From assembly GCA_028871595.1 (NCBI GenBank), contig JAGWMT010000216.1, forward strand, positions 1 to 5,575: a DNA stretch of 5,575 nt, written 5' to 3'. Below the pieces are notes generated by a model that saw nothing but the letters and a program-made list of their open reading frames with translations, made no database searches and was not told the DNA's origin. Positions 1 to 4,574 of this stretch are shown in pieces. Position 1 is the stretch's first letter. Every line of letters starts with the position of its first letter. A program made the position numbers and the translations under genes. The stretch comes from Elusimicrobiota bacterium. GTDB lineage: Bacteria > Elusimicrobiota > Elusimicrobia > UBA1565 > UBA9628.

Positions 1-1422
1 GACCTGACCCAGCGCAAGCTGATCCCGGCGCTCTATAATCTGGCGGCGCAGAATTTCCTGCCCGATGATTTCGCCCTGGTGGGAATCGCCCGCCGGGCCA
101 TGACCGACGACCAGTTCCGCCGCAAGGCGCTGGAGGGCATCGAGGAATTCGTGCCCAAGCCGGTGGACCCGCAAGCCCTCAAGCGGCTGTCCGACCGCCT
201 GCACTACATGGCGGGCGACGCCTCCGACCGCGCCAGCTACGGCCGGTTGGGCGAGGCCATGGCCAAGCTCGACCCGAAACGCGGCGCGGGCGGCAACAAC
301 CTTTTTTACCTGGCGACCGCTCCGGAGTTCTTCGGCCCCATCGCGCGGCGCCTGGGGGATTCGGGCCTGACGCGCGAGGAACGCGGCAACTGGCGGCGCG
401 TGGTGGTGGAAAAACCATTCGGCCGCGACCTGGAGAGCGCCAAGAACCTCAACGAGGAGCTCAAGTCCGTCCTGCACGAATCGCAGATCTACCGCATCGA
501 CCATTATCTGGGCAAGGAGACGGTGCAGAACCTGATGGTGTTCCGCTTCGCCAACGGCATCTTCGAGCCCATCTGGAACCGCAACTACGTGGACCACGTG
601 CAGATATCCGTGGCCGAGGAACTGGGGGTGGGCAGCCGCGGCGGCTATTTCGACGGGGTGGGCGTGCTGCGCGACATGGTCCCCAACCATCTGTTCCAAT
701 TGCTCAGTCTCACCGCCATGGAGCCGCCGTCCTCGTTCGACGCCAACGTGGTGCGCGACCGGCAATTGGAGGTCCTGCGCTCCATCTCCCCGCTCACCGA
801 CGAGGACGTGTGGCGCCAAGCGGTGCGCGGCCAATACGACGGCTACCGCAAGGAGGCCTTGGTGGCGCCGGATTCCATCACGGAGACGTACGCCGCGCTG
901 AAGCTGTCCCTCGACACCTGGCGCTGGGCGGGCGTGCCCTTCTACTTGCGCACCGGCAAGCGCCTGGCGGCGCGCTCCAGCGAGATCGTGATCCAGTTCC
1001 GCGCCGCTCCCGTCAGCCTGTTCCGCGGCGCGGGCGTCACCGGGATCGCCGCCAACCAGCTGGTGATCCGCATCCAGCCGCATGAGGGCATCGCGCTCAG
1101 CTTCGGCGCGAAAATCCCCGGTCCCACGGTGCAGCTGGGCACGGTGGACATGGACTTCAAGTACCAGGACTACTTCGGCGCCGCGCCCAGCACCGGCTAT
1201 GAGCGCCTGCTCTACGAAGCCATGTTGGGCGACCAGACCCTGTTCCAGCGCGCCGACATGGTGGAGACCGCCTGGGGCGTGGTCCAGCCCCTGCTGGACG
1301 CGTGGCGCGCCGCCCCCGGCGGCGGATTTCCCAATTACGCGGGCGGAAGCTGGGGCCCCGACGCGGCCGAACAGCTGCTGGAGCGCGACGGTCGGAAATG
1401 GCGGGAATGCGCCGGGTCCTGA
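1..1422 (+). CDS. zwf: Glucose-6-phosphate dehydrogenase, 5'-truncated by the window
   Basis: This enzyme oxidises glucose-6-phosphate to 6-phosphoglucono-1,5-lactone with NAD(P)+, the first step of the oxidative pentose-phosphate pathway, in the cytosol. The reading frame is open from base 1 and starts with DLTQRKLIPALYNL, which directly follows the GASG of the N-terminal nucleotide-binding loop. The true start therefore lies upstream and only a short N-terminal piece is missing; 473 residues are visible. Motifs, counted from window residue 1, are EKPFG at 137-141, the active-site signature RIDHYLGKE at 165-173, NHLFQL with the family's catalytic His at 230, and RTGKRL with a substrate-binding Lys at 320. 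The C-terminal end has the usual AGGSWGP and LLERDGRKWR. The last codons overlap the start of pgl, which implies one operon with translational coupling. Glycine codons are mostly GGC. No frameshift or missing key residue was seen. Confidence 0.97.
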   Translation, partial: DLTQRKLIPALYNLAAQNFLPDDFALVGIARRAMTDDQFRRKALEGIEEFVPKPVDPQALKRLSDRLHYMAGDASDRASYGRLGEAMAKLDPKRGAGGNNLFYLATAPEFFGPIARRLGDSGLTREERGNWRRVVVEKPFGRDLESAKNLNEELKSVLHESQIYRIDHYLGKETVQNLMVFRFANGIFEPIWNRNYVDHVQISVAEELGVGSRGGYFDGVGVLRDMVPNHLFQLLSLTAMEPPSSFDANVVRDRQLEVLRSISPLTDEDVWRQAVRGQYDGYRKEALVAPDSITETYAALKLSLDTWRWAGVPFYLRTGKRLAARSSEIVIQFRAAPVSLFRGAGVTGIAANQLVIRIQPHEGIALSFGAKIPGPTVQLGTVDMDFKYQDYFGAAPSTGYERLLYEAMLGDQTLFQRADMVETAWGVVQPLLDAWRAAPGGGFPNYAGGSWGPDAAEQLLERDGRKWRECAGS

Positions 1423-2111
1423 AGCTGCCGGACGCGCGCGAGCTGTCCTTCGCCGCGGCGGGGGAATTCACGCGCGCCGTCGGCGCCGTGAAGAAGGGGA
1501 AGATCCATATCGCCTTGTCGGGCGGCAATACCCCGAAGGCTTTCCATAAGGTCATCGTTGATAAGCTCGCCTCCCGGATTCCGTGGGACCGCGTTCATGT
1601 GTACTGGGGAGATGAACGGTGCGTGCCGCCCGATCACCCCGACAGCAACTACAAGATGGCGATGGACACATTGCTGAGCCATGTCCCCGTGCCTTCGGAA
1701 AATATCCATCGCATCATGGCCGAGCAGGAGGGCGCGGCGGCGCAATATGAGTCGCTGTTGCGCCGCGAAATGGGCGATTCTCCTCGCTTCGACTGGATAT
1801 TCCTCGGCCTCGGCCCCGACGGCCATACCGCCTCTCTCTTTCCCGGCACTCCCGCCGTCCAGGAGGGGGGACTCGTCTGCGACGGTTATATGGCCGCCAA
1901 GCAAAGTCGGCGGATCACCTTCACTCTTCCGTTGATCAACGCGGCCGCGAAGGTCGCCTTCGTGGTCTCCGGTCCGGAGAAGGCCGACATGGTCCGCACC
2001 GTCTTGGAAGACCCGCCGTCCCCGTCTCATCCCGCCAGTTTGGTCTCTCCCGCGCAGGGCGAGCTGCTCTGGCTTTTGGACCGGGACGCCGCCTCCCGCC
2101 TGAAGGCCTAA
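1398..2111 (+). CDS. pgl: 6-phosphogluconolactonase (DevB/Pgl type)
   Basis: This enzyme hydrolyses 6-phosphogluconolactone to 6-phosphogluconate, the step right after G6PD, in the cytosol. The 237-residue product has the normal length of the bacterial DevB/NagB-like fold. Visible motifs are the phosphate-binding LSGGNTPK at 40-47, WGDERCVPPDHPDSN from 70, and GLGPDGHTASLFPG around 138-150, which carries the catalytic His at 143. ITFTLPLINAA follows later, as usual in the family. The start is uncertain. ATG at 1398 gives MAGMRRVLKLPD and ATG at 1407 gives MRRVLKLPD. The second has a GGAA about 9 nt upstream, but neither has a strong Shine-Dalgarno sequence. Either start lies inside zwf (overlap 25 or 16 nt), so translation is probably coupled to zwf. 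The two genes catalyse consecutive reactions, which supports the call. Confidence 0.95.
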   Translation: MAGMRRVLKLPDARELSFAAAGEFTRAVGAVKKGKIHIALSGGNTPKAFHKVIVDKLASRIPWDRVHVYWGDERCVPPDHPDSNYKMAMDTLLSHVPVPSENIHRIMAEQEGAAAQYESLLRREMGDSPRFDWIFLGLGPDGHTASLFPGTPAVQEGGLVCDGYMAAKQSRRITFTLPLINAAAKVAFVVSGPEKADMVRTVLEDPPSPSHPASLVSPAQGELLWLLDRDAASRLKA

Positions 2112-2119
2112 CCCCGTCT

Positions 2120-2132
2120 GGGCCTTCGGCCC
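2120..2132 (+). terminator. Weak hairpin after pgl, possible terminator
   Basis: GGGCC-TTC-GGCCC forms a 5-bp G+C stem with a 3-nt loop, 8 nt after the pgl stop. No T-run follows, so it is at best a weak or factor-assisted terminator. An alternative pairing, AAGGCC (2103-2108) with GGCCTT (2121-2126), is also possible. Its position between pgl and an independent promoter-like element is the main support. Confidence 0.25.
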
Positions 2133-2156
2133 CGTGTCGGACCCCGCCGATCCTTA

Positions 2157-2162
2157 TATCCT
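2157..2162 (+). promoter_or_regulatory. Candidate -10 element (TATCCT) for a leaderless transcript
   Basis: TATCCT lies exactly 6 nt before the ATG at 2169, which puts the expected transcription start at or next to the start codon. No purine-rich Shine-Dalgarno sequence lies between it and the ATG. The -35 region is poor. The call gains weight because the pta start at 4575 has the same TATCCT-N6-ATG arrangement. Confidence 0.4.
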
Positions 2163-2168
2163 GATCCC

Positions 2169-3350
2169 ATGAGGTTGTTGTCCGGTTTATTGGCCCTCCT
2201 GATCGCGGCGCCGTCCTTCGCCGCGCCCATGGAAGCCATACGATTGGAGATGCCTTCGGCGCCCGTGTCATCTCCGTCGGCGGTGGTCATGGGCGCCGTG
2301 CCCACTTTGAGCGCGGGTCTCACCGTGACCGCCGCTCCCATCGGTCTCCCTTCCGTTGTTCCCGCCGTTATGGCCGCGGCGCCCGCGGCCACCGCCGTCC
2401 CGCAGGCCGCGCCGTCGGCCGTTCCGGTGGCGGCCGCCTCTCCGCGCGGTCCGCCCGCGTCGGCTCGCTCCGCCGAAGGCGTCTCCCAACGCGTCGACGT
2501 CGCCGTACGTTCTTGGAACGTCCCCGTCGAGAAAATACTTCGGGATCGCGACGTGTTACTGATCGGCGAAGACCACAGCAGCCTTTCCACCATCGAAACC
2601 TTGGCCCGTGAACTGCCCCGCCTGGCGAGGGCCGGCGTGACGGCGGTCGGGATAGAAGGACTAAAGACGCCGCAGCAGAAGGCGGTGGACGAATACGTGT
2701 CCCGCCGGACCGACGTGCTGCCGCGAGCCGCTCTGTCGTTCTCACCCGCCCGCGTGGCGGCGTTTACCAATCTCCTGAATTCGGCCCGAGAAAACGGGAT
2801 CCGCGTCGTGGCGCTGGGCCTGCCGCTGAACGAATGGGCGGCGCAGGTGACGAAACTTGCCGCGAAGAAGACCGGCGACCCCGCCGAAACCTTTCCCAGC
2901 GACTTCAAGGATCAGGTGGATCGCGCCGAACGGCGCTATGAACATGGCTTCAACGAATCCCTCGTCGAGGTCCTGCTGACCCGCCGCAACAAGACCATGG
3001 CCGAACTGCTTTGGGACGCCATGGGCCCGCGCGGCAAGGCCGTGATCGTGGCCGGCCAGGCGCACGTCCCGGGCCCGGACTCCATCTCCGCCGAACGCTT
3101 CCACGTCCGCGGCGACTACGGCGACCTGGCGCGGGAGCTGGGCGCGCTGGCCCTGCGCGCCTACTCGCTCACGTTCACCGGCGGGTTGTTCACCAGCGTG
3201 CAGGCCGCGCAGGACGACCGCGAGGTCCGTCCGGAGGCGCACAAGGTGGCGGTCACCGCCTCGCCCAGCGGCGCGCCGGCCTTCGTCCCGCTGGGCCCCG
3301 ATCAGGGCCTGTGGCACGCCGGCGGCCGCGTGCCGGTCACCGCGCACTAA
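2169..3350 (+). CDS. Secreted TIKI/TraB/ChaN-superfamily protein with Ala/Pro-rich linker
   Basis: This is a 393-residue exported protein of unknown substrate. Residues 1-18 are a clear Sec signal peptide: MRLL, a hydrophobic core, then PSFA before AP. A long Ala/Pro/Val/Ser-rich segment up to about residue 110 looks like a disordered linker. The folded domain follows, starting near WNVPVEKILRDRDVLLIGEDH. It has a first GX2H motif GEDH at 133-136, an acidic GIEGL with Glu163, RRNKTMAELL at 272-281 (compare the R(D/N)xxMA segment of ChaN-like proteins), and a second GX2H motif GQAH at 296-299. Paired GX2H motifs mark the TIKI/TraB/ChaN/EreA/PMT-C3 superfamily, whose members include metal-dependent proteases, haem-binding ChaN and toxin domains. 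A metal-dependent hydrolase outside the cytoplasm is the best inference. The start is fixed by the signal peptide. It is convergent with the antitoxin gene, with stop codons 4 nt apart. Confidence 0.85.
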   Translation: MRLLSGLLALLIAAPSFAAPMEAIRLEMPSAPVSSPSAVVMGAVPTLSAGLTVTAAPIGLPSVVPAVMAAAPAATAVPQAAPSAVPVAAASPRGPPASARSAEGVSQRVDVAVRSWNVPVEKILRDRDVLLIGEDHSSLSTIETLARELPRLARAGVTAVGIEGLKTPQQKAVDEYVSRRTDVLPRAALSFSPARVAAFTNLLNSARENGIRVVALGLPLNEWAAQVTKLAAKKTGDPAETFPSDFKDQVDRAERRYEHGFNESLVEVLLTRRNKTMAELLWDAMGPRGKAVIVAGQAHVPGPDSISAERFHVRGDYGDLARELGALALRAYSLTFTGGLFTSVQAAQDDREVRPEAHKVAVTASPSGAPAFVPLGPDQGLWHAGGRVPVTAH

Positions 3351-3365
3351 AGCCTTAGGCGCTTT
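3349..3365. terminator. Small inverted repeat between convergent genes
   Basis: AAAGC (3349-3353) pairs with GCTTT (3361-3365), and inside it GCC-TTA-GGC (3352-3360) is also self-complementary. It overlaps both stop codons of the convergent genes. It resembles a minimal bidirectional terminator with A and T tracts at its ends, but the stem is short. Confidence 0.3.
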
Positions 3366-3612
3366 CCTTCTGGAGTCTCTCGGTGATCCACATGCGCACG
3401 AGGGTGGAGAAGTTGAGGCCTTTCTTAGCGGCGATGAGCTTGATGCCGTCCAAGGTCTTCTCTTCCAAGCGCAAGGCGATCAGAAGCCGCGGCTTGGGAA
3501 AGGTGATGTGGACCGGGCGTATGCGCGTGTTCTCCTCCAAAATGGAGTGTGTGTCGTAGTAATCGCGCAGTTCCTTGTCCGTCATGGGCCGCTTCTTTTT
3601 TCGTTTGGCCAT
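3355..3612 (-). CDS. CopG/BrnA-like ribbon-helix-helix antitoxin
   Basis: This is an 85-residue, basic-N-terminal protein (MAKRKKKRPMTDKEL). The middle part has DYYDTHSILEE, as in CopG-type antitoxins that pair with BrnT toxins. The C-terminal half reads as a ribbon-helix-helix: a beta-strand LLIALRLEE (about 44-52), helix one TLDGIKLIAAKKG, and a second helix STLVRMWITERLQK. Members of this family bind the toxin and repress their own operon by binding DNA as dimers. The gene lies directly downstream of the BrnT-like gene: its ATG is 4 nt after the toxin's ancestral stop (TAA at 3619-3617), the usual toxin-first BrnT-antitoxin layout. Because the toxin seems damaged, this may now be an orphan antitoxin or a repressor. 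Which of the CopG-antitoxin or BrnA families fits best cannot be settled by eye. Confidence 0.8.
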   Translation of the reverse strand: MAKRKKKRPMTDKELRDYYDTHSILEENTRIRPVHITFPKPRLLIALRLEEKTLDGIKLIAAKKGLNFSTLVRMWITERLQKESA

Positions 3613-3616
3613 AGGT

Positions 3617-3854
3617 TTAGTGTGCCAGATGCTTGTCGTAGCGCCGTCGTTCCGTCAAGGTCATATCGAATGACGATCGTCAGATAGCGGCCTTCGTCCG
3701 TTCTCCCCATGATGCCGTAAAGACCTTTCTCGCGGCCCCGAACAATGAGATGGCGGCGATAAACCGCGTCCTCCACCTCCCGGACCGTGAGACTGTGCCT
3801 GGACAAAATATGTAACTCGGTCTCTTCAGGGCACTGCAGGGCGTCTATTCGCAT
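3617..3854 (-). pseudogene. BrnT-like toxin gene, apparently broken by an internal deletion
   Basis: BrnT toxins are RelE-fold ribonucleases that arrest translation and are neutralised by the neighbouring antitoxin. The first 62 residues, from ATG 3854, fit the family: MRIDAL, then HILSRHSLTVREVEDAV (15-31), GLYGIMGRTDEGRYLTIVI (44-62). After this the frame reads non-family sequence and would run past the antitoxin start to a stop at 3582-3584. In another frame of the same strand (3664-3617) stands MTLTERRRYDKHLAH plus TAA, preceded by an Asp codon. This is the typical BrnT ending (RDMT..ER..Y) and stops 4 nt before the antitoxin ATG. The linking residues, roughly ten to fifteen judged from memory of the family, are absent. 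I infer a deletion of 3n+2 bases near 3668-3671. A GTG at 3875 is an alternative, less family-like start. The shifted product could still be made (90 residues). Confidence 0.65.
3671..3682. repeat. 12-bp perfect palindrome at the toxin deletion junction
   Basis: TGACGATCGTCA is a perfect palindrome. Flanking TATC (3664-3667) and GATA (3683-3686) extend the symmetry with a 3-nt bulge on one side. It abuts the point where the BrnT-like reading frame is lost. It could be chance, a protein site or a scar of the rearrangement. Confidence 0.5.
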
Positions 3855-3856
3855 AG

Positions 3857-3885
3857 AGTGTAGACCGTATAACACTGTATGTCAA
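3857..3885 (-). promoter_or_regulatory. Candidate sigma-70 promoter upstream of the toxin-antitoxin pair
   Basis: On the - strand a perfect TTGACA (3885-3880) is followed after 17 nt by TACACT (3862-3857), a 4-of-6 match to the -10 consensus. The expected transcription start would fall about 4 nt inside the ATG at 3854, so this promoter would not deliver that start codon. It may serve only the downstream antitoxin, or the match may be fortuitous. Confidence 0.4.
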
Positions 3886-3915
3886 TATGTGGTAGGCCGA
3901 GTGACTCTGAAGTCT

Positions 3916-3942
3916 GTGAAATTACGTTTCCGGTCATTTCAC
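3916..3942. repeat. 7-bp inverted repeat in the ORF6N-toxin spacer
   Basis: GTGAAAT (3916-3922) and ATTTCAC (3936-3942) are inverted copies 13 nt apart. They sit in the 118-nt spacer between the ORF6N stop and the toxin start. Such an arm pair upstream of a toxin-antitoxin operon would suit a dimeric repressor, but no further support is visible. Confidence 0.4.
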
Positions 3943-3956
3943 TCGCGCCGGCGCAA

Positions 3957-3976
3957 GTTTTCACAGAGGTTTTCAC
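3957..3976. repeat. Direct repeat GTTTTCAC, two copies 12 nt apart
   Basis: GTTTTCAC occurs at 3957-3964 and 3969-3976; the second copy contains the ORF6N stop codon. Its core TTTCAC also matches the right arm of the neighbouring inverted repeat (3937-3942), so the unit appears three times in this orientation and once inverted. Its role is unknown; iterated repressor sites are one option. Confidence 0.45.
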
Positions 3977-4497
3977 GAGCCGGTCAGCCGGCGGAACGCC
4001 GCCATGAGCTCGTGGACGGCGACGGCCTGCTCCCCTTGTTCTCCTTCCAGGGATCCGATGGCCTCCTCCGCCTTCTCCATGCGGACGGCCAGGCTTCCGT
4101 CGATCATGACGGCCTGGCGCAGCTTCACGAAGGCCCGCATGATGGCGATATTGATCTCCACGGCGCGCTCGCTGGCGAGGACGCTGGAGAGCATGGCCAC
4201 GCCCTGTTCGGTGAAGACATTTGATAAATAACGCTGTCCACCGCTACGTTTATTTGAGATCACAATCTGTGATCTCAAAAGTTCTGGATTTGAGGTCGCA
4301 ATATGCGACCTCAAAATGAGCGTTTCGTCCAAGGTCAATTTGAACATGAAATCGGCCGGGAAGCGGTTCTGGTGCCGGTTCACGGCCTGGTTCAATGTCC
4401 GGGTCGGCACGCCATATAAAGCCGCCAAATCCCGGTCCAGCATGACCCTCTGACCCCGGATCACATAGATCAGTCCGTCCACTTTCGATATCTCCAC
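3973..4497 (-). CDS. ORF6N-domain (KilA-N-like) DNA-binding protein
   Basis: This 174-residue protein has the ORF6N domain, found in phage antirepressor-type proteins and many bacterial accessory genes. The recognisable line is IYVIRGQRVMLDRDLAALYG (10-29), TRTLNQAVNRHQNRFPADFMFKL (32-54), then GGQRYLSNVFTEQGVAMLSS (86-105) and NIAIMRAFVKLR (116-127). The tail 130-174 is Glu/Ala-rich and helical in appearance, perhaps a short coiled coil. It probably binds DNA; its target is unknown. Between the two conserved blocks is a duplicated nonapeptide, LRSHIATSN (62-70) and LRSQIVISN (74-82), encoded by two perfect hairpins. The start is a GTG; a TAA three codons upstream in frame rules out a longer protein, and no strong Shine-Dalgarno sequence is present. 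It is divergent from pta and upstream of the toxin-antitoxin remnant on the same strand. Confidence 0.92.
   Translation of the reverse strand: MEISKVDGLIYVIRGQRVMLDRDLAALYGVPTRTLNQAVNRHQNRFPADFMFKLTLDETLILRSHIATSNPELLRSQIVISNKRSGGQRYLSNVFTEQGVAMLSSVLASERAVEINIAIMRAFVKLRQAVMIDGSLAVRMEKAEEAIGSLEGEQGEQAVAVHELMAAFRRLTGS
4253..4279. repeat. Hairpin unit 1 inside the ORF6N gene
   Basis: TTTGAGATCACA (4253-4264) and TGTGATCTCAAA (4268-4279) are perfect 12-bp inverted arms around a 3-nt loop ATC. On the coding (-) strand the unit covers LRSQIVISN, residues 74-82. It is paired with a second unit 36 nt away that has the same architecture. Confidence 0.95.
4289..4315. repeat. Hairpin unit 2 inside the ORF6N gene
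   Basis: TTTGAGGTCGCA (4289-4300) and TGCGACCTCAAA (4304-4315) are perfect 12-bp inverted arms around a 3-nt loop ATA. It differs from unit 1 at two positions in the left arm (A to G at arm positions 7 and 10) and at the two partner positions in the right arm, so pairing is fully kept. It encodes LRSHIATSN, residues 62-70. Confidence 0.95.
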
Positions 4498-4539
4498 ACT
4501 TACTTACGGATTGACCCACCGATAAGTTCCATCGCCGCC

Positions 4540-4568
4540 TTGCCCCCCGTCGGGCAATTCGGTATCCT
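4540..4568 (+). promoter_or_regulatory. Candidate promoter of pta, leaderless
   Basis: TTGCCC (4540-4545) and TATCCT (4563-4568) are separated by 17 nt. Each matches its sigma-70 consensus at 4 of 6 positions. The -10 ends 6 nt before the ATG at 4575, so transcription would begin at the start codon. No Shine-Dalgarno sequence is seen. TTGCCC also pairs with GGGCAA (4552-4557), a 6-bp inverted repeat over the -35 that could be an operator. Confidence 0.5.
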
Positions 4569-4574
4569 CGGCGC

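Noticed and set aside
79..1422. A complete G6PD gene starting with the GTG at 79
   Set aside because: The same frame is open back to base 1 and encodes conserved G6PD sequence (DLTQRKLIPALYNL), so 79 is an internal codon and the gene begins outside the window.
2108..2908. - strand frame of 266 codons opposite the secreted protein
   Set aside because: The + strand frame has a signal peptide and superfamily motifs; the antisense product is Ala/Thr/Gly-rich with no recognisable domain.
3582..3616. Toxin gene extended into the antitoxin gene as its natural end
   Set aside because: The family-type C-terminus and stop lie in another frame just before the antitoxin ATG, so the extension looks like read-on after a frame change, not the original ending.
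3787..4231. + strand reading frames opposite the toxin and ORF6N genes (3787-4224 and 4004-4231)
   Set aside because: They are antisense to well-supported genes, have no family-like motifs and are explained by the high G+C of the coding strand.
4256..4276. CRP/FNR-like operator in the TCACA...TGTGA hairpin
   Set aside because: CRP sites read TGTGA-N6-TCACA; here the half-sites are in the opposite order with a 3-nt loop, inside a coding region, and the second unit lacks the sequence.
4253..4315. CRISPR array
   Set aside because: There are only two units, 9 nt apart, both within a conserved coding frame, and no cas genes are present.
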